Assembly (NCBI GenBank): GCA_018228645.1
Contig: CP073693.1
Location: forward strand, 930,001 to 994,000
Direction of reading: 5' to 3'
Length of the DNA stretch: 64,000 nucleotides
From: Clostridiaceae bacterium Marseille-Q4143
GTDB lineage: Bacteria > Bacillota > Clostridia > Lachnospirales > Lachnospiraceae
Both the position numbers and the translations under genes were made by a program. The notes under the pieces are model-generated. The model ran no database searches and was not told the origin of the DNA. It worked only from the letters and a program-made list of their open reading frames with translations. This document shows positions 16,879 through 26,212 of this stretch, in pieces (the stretch's first letter is position 1; every line of letters starts with the position of its first letter).

Positions 16879-18702
16879 TTAGGCTTCTGTTTCTTCTGAC
16901 GGAAACAGAGCTTCAAATTCTTCTCTTCCTATCTTCTCTTTTTCCAGAAGAAGCTCTGCGCAGGCATCCAATACGGAACGGTACTTCATGATAATATCCT
17001 TTGCCTGTGCATAGCAGCTGTCGATGATCTCTTTGACCTCACGGTCAATCTCGCCTGCCACCTGCTCACCATATCCTCTGTCGTGTGCCAGATCGCGTCC
17101 GATAAAGACTTCCTCTTCATCGCTTCCATAGCTGATCAGACCCAGTTTCTCAGACATACCGTATTTGGTCACCATAGATCTGGCAATGGAAGTTGCCTGT
17201 TTAATATCCTGAGATGCACCTGTGGTGATATCATCAAATACCAGCTCCTCAGCTACACGGCCTCCCAGATCCACCACAATATTCTGGATCATTCTGCCTC
17301 TGGTATTAAACATCTCGTCTTTCTCCGGAAGCGGCATGGTATAACCTGCTGCCCCTACTCCGGTCGGAATGATGGATACGGTATAGACCGGCCCCACATC
17401 CGGAAGTACATGAAACAGAATCGCATGACCCGCTTCATGATATGCGGTAATCCGTTTCTCTTTGTCAGAGATGACACGACTCTTCTTCTCCGCACCGATA
17501 CCAACCTTGATAAATGCTCTCTTGATATCTGCCTGCATCATGTAAGCACGGTCATCCTTCGCCGCTATGATCGCCGCCTCGTTCAGAAGATTTTCCAGAT
17601 CTGCTCCGGTAAATCCTGCCGTCGTCTGCGCAATCTGATGAAGATCTACATCCTCACCCATCGGTTTGTTCTTTGCATGCACGCGGAGAATTGCCTCACG
17701 GCCTTTCACATCCGGACGCGCCACTCCGATCTTCCGGTCAAAACGTCCCGGACGTAAGATCGCCGGGTCGAGAATATCCACACGATTGGTTGCTGCCATA
17801 ACAATGATGCCTTCATTGACTCCAAAACCATCCATCTCTACAAGAAGCTGGTTCAGCGTCTGCTCTCTCTCATCATGTCCGCCGCCCATGCCGGTACCTC
17901 TTCTTCTGGCTACCGCATCAATCTCATCGATAAATACAATACAGGGCGCATTTTTCTTTGCGTTGGTAAAAAGATCTCTGACACGGGATGCGCCGACTCC
18001 CACGAACATTTCCACAAAATCAGAACCGGAAATGCTGAAGAACGGAACTCCCGCTTCTCCTGCCACCGCCTTGGCGATCAGCGTCTTACCGGTTCCGGGA
18101 GGGCCTACCAGCAGCACTCCTTTGGGGATTCTTGCTCCCACTCTCGTATAACGTCCCGGGTTCTTCAGGAAATCCACGATCTCCTCCAGTTCCCCTTTTT
18201 CTTCTTCCAGTCCTGCCACATCTTTAAAACCGATCTTAGCATCCTCTCCGGAAGTCATCTGTGCATGGCTTCTTCCGAAGTCCAGCATCTTGGCATTGCC
18301 GCCGCCCGCATTTCTTCCCATGGTCATGACCAGAACAAAAAACATCATTCCGCACATGATCAGTGGCATCCCATAGGTTTCAAAAAATCCGGGACCTTTG
18401 ACCGCAGCCACATCACAGCTGATGCCTGCCGCTTTTAATGTTTCTTCTTCATCCTCCGTATTCAGGATGTTTGTTGTCTTAACGGAACCGTCCTTCAGAG
18501 TATATGTGACCGTACCCGTCGGTGTCTCCTGATTCGGCGTAATTGTCGCGCTGGTGATGTCCGCATTGTCGATAGCCTGCTCATACTGCTCATATGTGTA
18601 CATGGCTTTTCCCTGCATCTGGCTCTCAAAGAACATGAGTACCATGCAGATTACGGCAAAGAACATCAGATAGGAGCCGATTCCTCTCCACTGTCTGTTC
18701 AA
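16879..18702 (-). CDS. ftsH: ATP-dependent zinc metalloprotease FtsH
   Basis: FtsH is a hexameric membrane-anchored AAA+ protease that degrades misfolded membrane proteins and regulators. The 607 aa product has an N-terminal membrane helix (about 10-26), a short external domain, a second helix (about 110-128), an AAA+ domain with Walker [10 protein letters not shown] and Walker [12 protein letters not shown], and an SRH-type segment ending [11 protein letters not shown]. The zinc-binding site is AYHEAGHAI, and the third zinc ligand is in the usual downstream region. It is the last gene of the conserved tilS-hpt-ftsH run, 18 bp after hpt. Confidence 0.97.
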   Translation of the reverse strand: MNRQWRGIGSYLMFFAVICMVLMFFESQMQGKAMYTYEQYEQAIDNADITSATITPNQETPTGTVTYTLKDGSVKTTNILNTEDEEETLKAAGISCDVAAVKGPGFFETYGMPLIMCGMMFFVLVMTMGRNAGGGNAKMLDFGRSHAQMTSGEDAKIGFKDVAGLEEEKGELEEIVDFLKNPGRYTRVGARIPKGVLLVGPPGTGKTLIAKAVAGEAGVPFFSISGSDFVEMFVGVGASRVRDLFTNAKKNAPCIVFIDEIDAVARRRGTGMGGGHDEREQTLNQLLVEMDGFGVNEGIIVMAATNRVDILDPAILRPGRFDRKIGVARPDVKGREAILRVHAKNKPMGEDVDLHQIAQTTAGFTGADLENLLNEAAIIAAKDDRAYMMQADIKRAFIKVGIGAEKKSRVISDKEKRITAYHEAGHAILFHVLPDVGPVYTVSIIPTGVGAAGYTMPLPEKDEMFNTRGRMIQNIVVDLGGRVAEELVFDDITTGASQDIKQATSIARSMVTKYGMSEKLGLISYGSDEEEVFIGRDLAHDRGYGEQVAGEIDREVKEIIDSCYAQAKDIIMKYRSVLDACAELLLEKEKIGREEFEALFPSEETEA

Positions 18703-18720
18703 GCTTTTCTTATCCTCCTG

Positions 18721-19248
18721 TTAGTCAAACTCTACCATGCCGATATACGGCAGGTTACGATACTGCTGGTCATAATCCAGTCCATATCCTACTACAAATT
18801 TATCTTCAATCTGGAATCCTACATATTCCACATCCACGTCTACCACACGTCTCTCCGGTTTATCCAGAAGTGTACAGATCTTAAGGCTGGCCGGATTTCT
18901 CTGCGCTAGCAGTTTTTTCAAATGGCTTAACGTACGTCCGGAATCGATGATATCCTCAATGATAATTACATTGCGATCCATGATCGTTTCATCCAGGTCT
19001 TTCACAATCTTGACGATTCCGCTGGATTTGGTCTCTCCGCCGTAGCTGGAGCACTGCATGAAATCCATGGTTACCGGTACAGTAATTCTTTTTGCCAGTT
19101 CACAGGTAAAATATACGCTGCCCTTTAAAATACAGATCAGATGAACGCTTTTTCCTGCATAATCACGGCTGATCTGTTCACCCAGCTCTTTGATTCTTGC
19201 GTCAACTTTCTCCTCCGAAAGCATAACTTCAATATGATGTTTTTCCAT
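18721..19248 (-). CDS. hpt: Hypoxanthine phosphoribosyltransferase
   Basis: This purine salvage enzyme makes IMP or GMP from hypoxanthine or guanine and PRPP. The 175 aa product carries the PRPP-binding loop VIIIEDIIDSGRTLSHL, the N-terminal region ICILKGSVYFTCELAKRI and the C-terminal purine-contact segment VVDVDVEYVGFQIEDKFVVG. It lies 3 bp after tilS and 18 bp before ftsH. This is the same order as in Bacillus and most Clostridia. Confidence 0.96.
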   Translation of the reverse strand: MEKHHIEVMLSEEKVDARIKELGEQISRDYAGKSVHLICILKGSVYFTCELAKRITVPVTMDFMQCSSYGGETKSSGIVKIVKDLDETIMDRNVIIIEDIIDSGRTLSHLKKLLAQRNPASLKICTLLDKPERRVVDVDVEYVGFQIEDKFVVGYGLDYDQQYRNLPYIGMVEFD

Positions 19249-19251
19249 GGT

Positions 19252-20658
19252 TTATTCCTCCCTGTTCTTTATTTGTACTTTTAAAATGGTCTTCGTCTGT
19301 TCTGTCACTTTATAGTCTTCACTGATTCTCATTCCCACGATCCAGACCACCTGATTTCCGTCGGCAAGAAGAATCAGTCCGTCCCGCTTTTCCCGCGGTA
19401 CCTTACTGTCTATCAGATAATCTTTCAGTTTTTTATGGGTATGTTCCCCGTTTGCCAGACAGTCTCCCGGCCTGCGGGTACGAATAACCAGACCGTGTTT
19501 AATTTTATCATAATCAAACCACTTCGTATAGCATCTGTTGGGAATTTTCTTCATTTTCCCCGCTTTTTCCATCGAAAACAGAAAGGTTTCCCCACCGAAT
19601 ACAAACTCCGTCCGCGGCTGCTCTGAAAAATTCTCCGGCAGGCAAATCCGTACTTCTTCCTGATATTCCACCGGGGTCTTTTTTCTGCTCTTTCTCCGCA
19701 ACAGGAGATCCTTATATCCAAGCTCCGCATATGCGCCTCCAGGAAGACTGGTTCTTCCGCCCCGCTTTCCATGGGCCAGAGATACAAGCTGTTCTGCATG
19801 AACCGCCTCCAGATCTTTCCCACTTCCCATAAGCTGTTCCAGAAGGCTTAATACCATCCGTTTCTGCATAGCCGGATGAAGTTCCTCAAATGCGGCAAGA
19901 CGAATCCTGATCTCCTCCGTCTGGATCTGTGCATACAGCGCACAGGCTTTCTCCGTCTCCTTCAGCAGATACTCCTCAGTCTCCCGCAGCTGTTCTGCAG
20001 TCCGGGCCATTCTGGAAACACTCCCGGGCCAGATCTGCTCCATAGGCGTCAGCAGGAGATGCCGGATCTTATTTCTCGTATAGGACAGTTCCTGATTGCT
20101 CTCATCCTCCACCCAGGAGATACCTTCCTTCTTCAGAAATTCCAGAATCTCTTCTTTCGTCACGCACAGAAGGGGCCGGATATACGGCAGCCGAACCGGC
20201 TCCATTCCCCTGAGTCCACGAAGACCCGTGCCCCTCATCAGCCGGAACAGCATAGTCTCTGCCTGGTCATTCTGATGATGAGCCAGCGCCGTCCTGCTGC
20301 CCGGATGCTCCCTCTGATATTCTTCAAATGCCTCATAGCGGGCTTCCCTCCCGGCTTCTTCCAGACTCATATGAAGCCCCAGCGCCATTTCCGGCACATC
20401 TTTTTTTACAATTTTCAGCGGAATTCCACGCTCCCTGCAAAATGCTTCGCAGAATGCCTGATCCCGATCCGCCGTCTCTCCCCGGATGCCATGATGGACA
20501 TGCAGTGCTTCCACTTCAATCTGCCCTTTTTCTCTGTATTCAGAGAGCAGCAGAAGAAGAGCCACCGAATCCGCCCCGCCGGACAGTCCGACCACAATCC
20601 GCATGCCCGGTTCTGTCATATGCCATTTTTCCAGACAGGAAAATACTTTTTCCCTCAT
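19252..20658 (-). CDS. tilS: tRNA(Ile)-lysidine synthetase TilS
   Basis: TilS attaches lysine to C34 of tRNA-Ile(CAU), changing its decoding from AUG to AUA. The 468 aa product has the PP-loop SGGADSVALLLLL near residue 25, the second ATP-binding region ALAHHQNDQAETMLFRLMRG, and a C-terminal substrate-binding domain (IRTRRPGDCL, KLKDYLIDSKVPREKRDGL). ATG 20658 has AAAGGA nine bases upstream; the longer frame to 20721 lacks a ribosome site. It is placed between spoIIE and hpt. Confidence 0.95.
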   Translation of the reverse strand: MREKVFSCLEKWHMTEPGMRIVVGLSGGADSVALLLLLSEYREKGQIEVEALHVHHGIRGETADRDQAFCEAFCRERGIPLKIVKKDVPEMALGLHMSLEEAGREARYEAFEEYQREHPGSRTALAHHQNDQAETMLFRLMRGTGLRGLRGMEPVRLPYIRPLLCVTKEEILEFLKKEGISWVEDESNQELSYTRNKIRHLLLTPMEQIWPGSVSRMARTAEQLRETEEYLLKETEKACALYAQIQTEEIRIRLAAFEELHPAMQKRMVLSLLEQLMGSGKDLEAVHAEQLVSLAHGKRGGRTSLPGGAYAELGYKDLLLRRKSRKKTPVEYQEEVRICLPENFSEQPRTEFVFGGETFLFSMEKAGKMKKIPNRCYTKWFDYDKIKHGLVIRTRRPGDCLANGEHTHKKLKDYLIDSKVPREKRDGLILLADGNQVVWIVGMRISEDYKVTEQTKTILKVQIKNREE

Positions 20659-20733
20659 GGTTTCACGTCCTTTGTATCCATATTCCTCTATCACTATAAA
20701 GAAAAGCCCCGGAAAATGCAATTCTTTTTCCGG

Positions 20734-22140
20734 TCACCGCTTCCAGATTCCCACTACCAGAACCGTCATATCGTCTGTTCCCCCACCATAGGCCTCTACT
20801 TGCTCCAGCAGCCGTTCTGCCATCTCAGCCGGAGTCCCGGCGGGCAGATTTCCAATCAGATCTTTTAAGATCTGTTCTTCCTCTCCCACCGGAAGTGCTC
20901 CAAGCACGCCGTCCGTTACCATGAACAGCAGATTTCCATCATACATGCGGATACGGAACGGATCCAGCGACAGCTGTCCGGAGACTCCGGCAGGAAGGCT
21001 GTACCCATGGATGCATTCTACACCATGTTCCTTCTTCAGAAAACTTGCCGCCGATCCGATCTTCAGAAACTCACACACTCCTGTATAAAGATCTATCGCC
21101 GCCAGATCCATCGTAGAAAAGATCCGGGTATCCGGCTGCAGCACAAGGGATGAGTTGATCATGCGAATCGCCGTTTCCTTGGAAAATCCGGCTTCCAGAA
21201 ACTGTTCCAGCAGATCAAGCACCAGCTCGCTCTGAGAACAGGCCTGAAGTCCTGACCCCATTCCATCTGAAAGACCGGCATAAAATCTGCCGTCCGGAAG
21301 CCAGAATACGGAGAAATTGTCTCCCGACACCACCTCTCCTTTTTTCACAGCTTTCCTCACTCCATACAACACATTGTACGCAGTGCCCTCCACAAACAGT
21401 ACCGTAATCCGTTCCTGCCCCACGAATGTGCGGCTGTCCCGGTCCGGCATCATCTCACAGTCCAGAAGCTCCGACAGGACGCCCGCCACTTTTTTCACCG
21501 GCACGCAGATCTTCTTTCTCGTCTTCATGACCAGATAGATCTGCCTTTTCTTTCCCCTTGGGCCATAGAAAAATACTTTTTCCACCTGAACGCCCATCAG
21601 CTTCATGCGGCGTCCGATCTCCTGCTCCAGCTTTCCGTCCTCCTGCGTCCCGTAGATTCGTTCCATGGCGCCTTCCAGTATCTGGCTCATCTCCTGGATC
21701 TGCCCGGCCGCTGCCATCCGGTTTTCAGCAAGCCGAAGCTGCAGGAGCCGTTCCCCCCGGTCCAGACCTTCCACCGGCTGCGGCGTCATGCAAAAACTCC
21801 TTGATAACTGCAGAAAGCTTTCCTGGTATTCCTTCATCCACTGCCGGACCGGATGCAGCAGTTCCTTCTCCTCCGGCAGGTTTCTCCCACTTCCGAACCA
21901 CTCTCTTACATAGCCCAGCAGGACGATAACGGAAAATATGGCTCCACCTTTCATAATACTGAGCGCCATTTCCCATGCCGCTTTGTTCAGCATGTACTCT
22001 ACCGCCAGTTCCATAGCCATCAGGCTTGTCCCGGTTCCGGCTCCGAAGAGCCACTTGTTCCGCCCGGTGCCCTTCTTTCCATACAGGACCAGCAGACATC
22101 CTCCTACCATGACTGACAATACGTATTTACTCCATTCCAT
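20734..22140 (-). CDS. spoIIE: SpoIIE-type PP2C serine phosphatase with short membrane region
   Basis: In Bacillus, SpoIIE dephosphorylates SpoIIAA to release sigma-F in the forespore. The 468 aa product has its PP2C domain at about 265-465 with the metal-binding motifs YAGLSDGMGSG, LLFMVTDGVLG and GGTDDMTVLVVGIW. The middle part (about 110-250) resembles the SpoIIE oligomerisation region. Only about three hydrophobic segments are seen in the first 85 residues, where the Bacillus protein has about ten and is more than 800 aa long. Its place between divIC and tilS is that of spoIIE, so I take it as the true orthologue with a reduced membrane anchor. Confidence 0.9.
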   Translation of the reverse strand: MEWSKYVLSVMVGGCLLVLYGKKGTGRNKWLFGAGTGTSLMAMELAVEYMLNKAAWEMALSIMKGGAIFSVIVLLGYVREWFGSGRNLPEEKELLHPVRQWMKEYQESFLQLSRSFCMTPQPVEGLDRGERLLQLRLAENRMAAAGQIQEMSQILEGAMERIYGTQEDGKLEQEIGRRMKLMGVQVEKVFFYGPRGKKRQIYLVMKTRKKICVPVKKVAGVLSELLDCEMMPDRDSRTFVGQERITVLFVEGTAYNVLYGVRKAVKKGEVVSGDNFSVFWLPDGRFYAGLSDGMGSGLQACSQSELVLDLLEQFLEAGFSKETAIRMINSSLVLQPDTRIFSTMDLAAIDLYTGVCEFLKIGSAASFLKKEHGVECIHGYSLPAGVSGQLSLDPFRIRMYDGNLLFMVTDGVLGALPVGEEEQILKDLIGNLPAGTPAEMAERLLEQVEAYGGGTDDMTVLVVGIWKR

Positions 22141-22247
22141 ATGTTTTCCCTCCTCTTCTTTCCGGTAGAGGGATTATAGAAATCATGAATCCGCAATCTT
22201 TGTCATTTGGAAGTGGTTCAGGCAGAAATATTTTCGACATGAAGACA

Positions 22248-22285
22248 GCCCGTGCAAAAACCGGAATATCAGTTTTTACACGGGC
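22248..22285 (-). terminator. Stem-loop after divIC
   Basis: GCCCGTG and CACGGGC arms with inner A-rich/T-rich pairs form a long hairpin 19 bp downstream of the divIC stop. The T-run after it is weak, so it may terminate poorly and let the operon read on into spoIIE. Confidence 0.5.
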
Positions 22286-22303
22286 CATTCTTCGTTCACA
22301 GTC

Positions 22304-22618
22304 CTATTTATCACTTGCTTTAAAAATAATTTCATCCGGGTAGACAAGTCCCAGCTTGTCCTTCGCCACATCTTCCACGTACTTTTTCGTCTGTGTATAA
22401 GCCTCAAGATCTTCGATCTCTTTGCTCCGCTCCTCTTCCTTATCAATCTGAGCCTGAATGTTATTCTCTCTCTCCTGATATGAAAGATTTTTCTGCTTCA
22501 GACGGATTCCTCCTACGGTACTGACACCAAAAACAATCAGCACAATCAGAATAATTCCCCAGGATTCCAGATGTCTTCTACGCTCACGGAGCCGTCTGCT
22601 TTTCGCTTTCGCTGCCAT
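22304..22618 (-). CDS. divIC: Septum formation initiator DivIC/FtsB family
   Basis: This is a bitopic divisome protein that works with FtsL and DivIB at the septum. The 104 aa product has a basic cytoplasmic start (AKSRRLRERRRH), one membrane helix at about 20-40 (WGIILIVLIVFGVSTVGGI), a coiled-coil-forming stretch (QAQIDKEEERSKEIEDLEAY) and the family end YVEDVAKDKLGLVYPDEIIF. It sits after yabQ, the normal place in Firmicutes. Confidence 0.93.
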   Translation of the reverse strand: MAAKAKSRRLRERRRHLESWGIILIVLIVFGVSTVGGIRLKQKNLSYQERENNIQAQIDKEEERSKEIEDLEAYTQTKKYVEDVAKDKLGLVYPDEIIFKASDK

Positions 22619-22632
22619 ATTCCGCCTCCTCC

Positions 22633-23085
22633 CTATGAGAATAGAATAATTATAAACTCCCGGAAACCATTTTTCAATTTCTTTTTACAAAAGCGATACA
22701 ATAATCTAACAAATTTACAGAATTTTCCACCAACTGCCTGCACCGGCCTGCAGATGATCCCCAGACACCCATTTAAAATCCACGCAATGTGTTCCACCAG
22801 CCAGGTGCTGACTGTCTGATGATAGACAAACATTCCAACTGCCACCGCAGCCAGCGCATAGCCCCTGAGCGCCCCGTCGTTCTCCCTGTAGATCAGCTGA
22901 AAAACAAGTAATGCAGACAGAAACCAGTACAACACATCCTCCAGCGCCACGCTCCAGACGCCGTGGGGCAGTACCCGCCGAAAAATGCGGATACCATCAT
23001 AAATCACCAGGATGAGCATCCCCCTCAGGACTGCAAGTCCAAAAAACATAAGTTCCCTGATCAGTCCCATTTCCGGCACCCTCAT
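22633..23085 (-). CDS. yabQ: Spore cortex biosynthesis protein YabQ
   Basis: YabQ is a mother-cell membrane protein needed for cortex formation in Bacillus. The 150 aa product has several hydrophobic helices (LMFFGLAVLRGMLILVIYD, YWFLSALLVFQLIY, GYALAAVAVGMFVYH) and ends in a basic hydrophobic tail. Its start overlaps the yabP stop as ATGA. The call rests on membrane layout, length and synteny with yabP and divIC. Confidence 0.88.
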   Translation of the reverse strand: MRVPEMGLIRELMFFGLAVLRGMLILVIYDGIRIFRRVLPHGVWSVALEDVLYWFLSALLVFQLIYRENDGALRGYALAAVAVGMFVYHQTVSTWLVEHIAWILNGCLGIICRPVQAVGGKFCKFVRLLYRFCKKKLKNGFREFIIILFS

Positions 23086-23387
23086 CGAAACAGGCGGTTC
23101 AGCAGGGATTCTCCGCCTTTCTTAAAGTCTGAGACCTCCGAATACTGAAAGCTGTCAATCCTGCCCTCCAGATCAATCTCACCTTTTTCCAGTGACAGCC
23201 GGTTTACATGAAGATCTGCCCCCTTAATCTGCAGCATGCCCAGCTCTGTCTCCAGCAGTACCTCGGATATGTCAAAGGAGATGACGTCAGACACTCCCGT
23301 AATGCTTCCGGTCCTGCGGTTCATGACCGACAGTTTGTGCGAGCCTCTGTTCTGTGGACGTTCTTCCATCGTTCCTGTTTTTATCAT
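23082..23387 (-). CDS. yabP: Sporulation protein YabP
   Basis: YabP is a small sigma-E-controlled sporulation protein required for cortex formation. The 101 aa product has the family pattern HKLSVMNRRTGSITGVSDVI, then SFDISEVLLETELGMLQIKG and LHVNRLSLEKGEIDLEGRID. ATG 23387 has GGGAGG seven bases upstream. It is coupled to yabQ by a four-base overlap. Confidence 0.92.
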   Translation of the reverse strand: MIKTGTMEERPQNRGSHKLSVMNRRTGSITGVSDVISFDISEVLLETELGMLQIKGADLHVNRLSLEKGEIDLEGRIDSFQYSEVSDFKKGGESLLNRLFR

Positions 23388-23443
23388 AAAAAAACCTCCC
23401 ATATATTCTTTTAAAATATATTAGGAGGTTCTCTTCTTTATTC

Positions 23444-23683
23444 TTATAAATATTTGTAAAGCTCTTTCGCTTCGTCTTTCCTGACCGTTTCCTGTACGTC
23501 CAGCACTTCCACCTTCACGGTTCTCGTACCGAACTCAATCTCAATGACATCTCCCTCTTTCACGTTCAGGGATGCCTTGGCGGATTTTCCATTCACCAGT
23601 ACACGGCCTGCATCACAGGCTTCGTTGGCAACCGTGCGCCGCTTGATCAGCCTGGATACTTTCAGGAATTTGTCTAATCTCAT
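23444..23683 (-). CDS. rqcP: S4-domain RNA-binding protein RqcP (YabO)
   Basis: This is a small S4 protein. In Bacillus, YabO/RqcP helps the ribosome quality-control machinery elongate C-terminal alanine tails on stalled nascent chains. The 79 aa product is a single S4 domain (MRLDKFLKVSRLIKRRTVAN, then AGRVLVNGKSAKASLNVKEG). It lies between hup and yabP as in other Firmicutes. HslR is the related name in Proteobacteria; synteny favours RqcP. Confidence 0.9.
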   Translation of the reverse strand: MRLDKFLKVSRLIKRRTVANEACDAGRVLVNGKSAKASLNVKEGDVIEIEFGTRTVKVEVLDVQETVRKDEAKELYKYL

Positions 23684-23696
23684 TTATTTCACCTGA

Positions 23697-23969
23697 TTAG
23701 TTCAGAGCGTCCTTTAAAGCTTTTCCTGCTTTGAATTTCGGAGCTTTGGAAGCTGCGATCGGCATCGGCTCGCCAGTATGCGGGTTTCTTCCCTCTCTTG
23801 CTGCTCTCTCAGCTACTTCGAAAGTACCAAATCCAACTACCTGAACTTTCTCACCTTTCTTCAGTTCGTCTGTAACAACGTCGATAAATGCTTTAACAGC
23901 TTTCTCTGCATCTTTTTTAGTCAACTCAGCGTTCTCTGCAACTGCTGCGATCAGCTCTGCTTTGTTCAT
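23697..23969 (-). CDS. hup: HU-type DNA-binding protein
   Basis: This is a histone-like dimer that bends and compacts DNA. The 90 aa product is a full HU domain with the DNA-binding arm signature [19 protein letters not shown] and the end [15 protein letters not shown] 23969 ([20 protein letters not shown]) follows GGAGG, so the longer upstream frame is not used. It lies between mazG and rqcP. Confidence 0.96.
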   Translation of the reverse strand: MNKAELIAAVAENAELTKKDAEKAVKAFIDVVTDELKKGEKVQVVGFGTFEVAERAAREGRNPHTGEPMPIAASKAPKFKAGKALKDALN

Positions 23970-24033
23970 GTCTTTATTTCCTCCTCGGATCTTTCTTGTT
24001 TTATAGCATGTATCAATAGTTATACCCGTTTTC

Positions 24034-24459
24034 CTATTGTTTGTCAAGCAGATTTCCTTGATTTTCAGCCAGTTTCCGGCGCTTTTTCGCTTCCTTTTCC
24101 TGGCGCTTGATCTCCTCCCAACGGGCCTGATTCTGCTCAGGAGAACCGTACTCCTCATTCCCAAATACATGGGGATGACGGCGCACCATTTTCTCTGCCA
24201 GACCATTCACCACATCTGCCATGGTGAATTGTCCTTCTTCCTCGGCAATTCTTGCATGAAGAAGAACCTGGAGAAGTACATCTCCAAGTTCTTCACACAG
24301 GTTTTCTTCATCATGCTGTTCGATTGCCTGTACCACTTCCTCGCATTCGTTGCGAAGACAGGGGATCAGACTCTCATGGGTCTGGGCCTTGTCCCAGGGG
24401 CAGCCATGTTCGCCTCGAAGCTGTGCAATTACATTCAGAAGTTCCTCGTAACTATACAT
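24034..24459 (-). CDS. mazG: Nucleoside triphosphate pyrophosphohydrolase MazG, single-domain
   Basis: MazG hydrolyses NTPs and dNTPs to NMP and pyrophosphate, clearing abnormal nucleotides. The 141 aa product has one MazG domain: [20 protein letters not shown], then the metal-binding [10 protein letters not shown] and [16 protein letters not shown], and the C-terminal [11 protein letters not shown]. Bacillus YabN fuses a methyltransferase-like domain to MazG; this protein lacks it. It opens the sporulation block. Confidence 0.92.
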   Translation of the reverse strand: MYSYEELLNVIAQLRGEHGCPWDKAQTHESLIPCLRNECEEVVQAIEQHDEENLCEELGDVLLQVLLHARIAEEEGQFTMADVVNGLAEKMVRRHPHVFGNEEYGSPEQNQARWEEIKRQEKEAKKRRKLAENQGNLLDKQ

Positions 24460-24469
24460 AAGCCTGTCC

Positions 24470-26203
24470 TTACAGCATCTTGTTGATCATGGCAAGCACT
24501 TCTTCTCCGAGAGCTGCACTCTTCTGATCAGCATCTTCAAGAGAAGTTCCCTTGATTCCATAGTAGAATTTGATCTTCGGCTCAGTTCCGGACGGTCTGA
24601 CACAAAGCCATGCACCGTCATTCAGATCATAGTAAAGTACGTTGGAAGCCGGAAGTCCGGTTGGATGTACCTCACCAGTCTTCATATCTTTGACGGTATC
24701 CAGTTTGTAGTCTCTTGCAGATACTACATGATAGCCGCCGATCTCAGTCGGAGTATTGTTTCTTAAGGTCTCCAGAATCTCCTGGATCTTTGCAAGACCT
24801 TCAATGCCTTTCAGTTCGATGGATTTTACCGCATCTTTATAGTAGCCGTATTTCTCATACATTGCTACCATGGCATCCCACAGGGTCATGCCTTTCATTT
24901 TGTAATAAGCAGCTGCCTCGCAGAGAGCTGCCACTGCGGAAATCGCATCCTTATCTCTTGCGTACGTACCGATCAGGCAGCCATAGGACTCTTCCATACC
25001 GAAGAGGTAAGTGCCTTTTCCAGTCTCCTCATTTTTCAGAATCTGCTGACCGATATATTTGAATCCGGTCAGTACTTCTATCAGTTTGCAGCCATAATTT
25101 GCAGCAACGGCATCTACCAGATTGGTGGTTACAATAGATTTTACCACTTCACCGTCTGCCGGGATCTTGCCTGCTGCCTGCTTCTGGCTTAACACATAAT
25201 CGCACAGAAGGGAACCGGACATATTACCGGTCAACGGAATATACGCGCCGGATTTGCTGTCTTTGACATACACGCCGAGACGGTCTGCATCCGGATCTGT
25301 TGCCAGCACCAGATCTGCATTTACTTCTTTTGCAAGTTTCAGACCCAGCTCAAATGCTGCCGGAGATTCAGGATTCGGATAATTAACGGTCGGGAAGTTT
25401 CCATCCGGAAGTTCCTGTTCTTTTACTACATATACGTTTTCAAATCCAAGCTCTTTTAATACTCTTCTTGCCGGAAGATTGCCGGTACCATGAAGCGGGG
25501 TATAGACAATGCGGATGTCTTTCTGCATCTTGTCAATGGCATCCTGATTCACTACCTGTGCTTCTACATGAGCGATGAATTTGTCATCAATCTCTTTACC
25601 GATAATCTCATATTTTCCTGCGGCAATGGCATCCTCCTGGCTGATGGTCTTTACGGTAGAAAGATCGGTGATTGCCAGTACCTCTGCGGTAACGCCTTTG
25701 TCATGAGGCGGTGTAAACTGTGCACCATCCTCCCAGTACACTTTGTATCCATTGTACTCAGCCGGGTTGTGGCTGGCAGTAATATTCAAACCTGCGATGC
25801 AGTGCAGTTCACGTACTGCGAAGGACAGTTCCGGAGTCGGACGAAGAGACTCAAATTTGTATGCTTTAATTCCATTTGCTGCCAGTGTCAAAGCTGCTTC
25901 CTCAGCAAATTCCGGAGACATCCGGCGGGAATCATAGGCAATGGCAACACCCTTATCCTGGCCGCCCTGTTTGATAATGTAGTTGGCAAGGCCCTGGGTT
26001 GCACGACGTACCACATAAATATTCATACGGTTAATACCGGCACCAATCACTCCGCGAAGTCCGGCGGTACCAAACTCAAGATCCTTGTAAAAGCGCTCCT
26101 TAATCTCCTTATCATCATCCTTAATGGATCTTAATTCTTCTTTTGTAGCTTCATCAAAATACGGGTTGGACAGCCACTCCTCATAAATCTCTTTGTAGTC
26201 CAT
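24470..26203 (-). CDS. Phospho-sugar mutase (phosphoglucomutase/phosphomannomutase)
   Basis: This is predicted to interconvert glucose-1-phosphate and glucose-6-phosphate (or mannose phosphates), joining glycogen breakdown to glycolysis. The 577 aa product has the four-domain alpha-D-phosphohexomutase layout. GTAGLRGVIGAGINRMN is near the start, the phosphoserine loop is GLNITASHNPAEYNGYKVYW, the metal site is ATDPDADRLGVYV, the sugar-binding loop is GMEESYGC and the phosphate-binding loop is VRPSGTEPKIKFY. ATG 26203 is preferred; a TTG three codons earlier is too close to GGAGG. glgP at 54-56 kb and the GH13 enzymes could feed it. Confidence 0.93.
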   Translation of the reverse strand: MDYKEIYEEWLSNPYFDEATKEELRSIKDDDKEIKERFYKDLEFGTAGLRGVIGAGINRMNIYVVRRATQGLANYIIKQGGQDKGVAIAYDSRRMSPEFAEEAALTLAANGIKAYKFESLRPTPELSFAVRELHCIAGLNITASHNPAEYNGYKVYWEDGAQFTPPHDKGVTAEVLAITDLSTVKTISQEDAIAAGKYEIIGKEIDDKFIAHVEAQVVNQDAIDKMQKDIRIVYTPLHGTGNLPARRVLKELGFENVYVVKEQELPDGNFPTVNYPNPESPAAFELGLKLAKEVNADLVLATDPDADRLGVYVKDSKSGAYIPLTGNMSGSLLCDYVLSQKQAAGKIPADGEVVKSIVTTNLVDAVAANYGCKLIEVLTGFKYIGQQILKNEETGKGTYLFGMEESYGCLIGTYARDKDAISAVAALCEAAAYYKMKGMTLWDAMVAMYEKYGYYKDAVKSIELKGIEGLAKIQEILETLRNNTPTEIGGYHVVSARDYKLDTVKDMKTGEVHPTGLPASNVLYYDLNDGAWLCVRPSGTEPKIKFYYGIKGTSLEDADQKSAALGEEVLAMINKML

Positions 26204-26212
26204 TTTGCACAA

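Noticed and set aside
24034..24206. Longer N-terminal extension of HU overlapping mazG
   Set aside because: The HU domain starts at ATG 23969 behind a strong GGAGG site; the extension is mazG in another frame.
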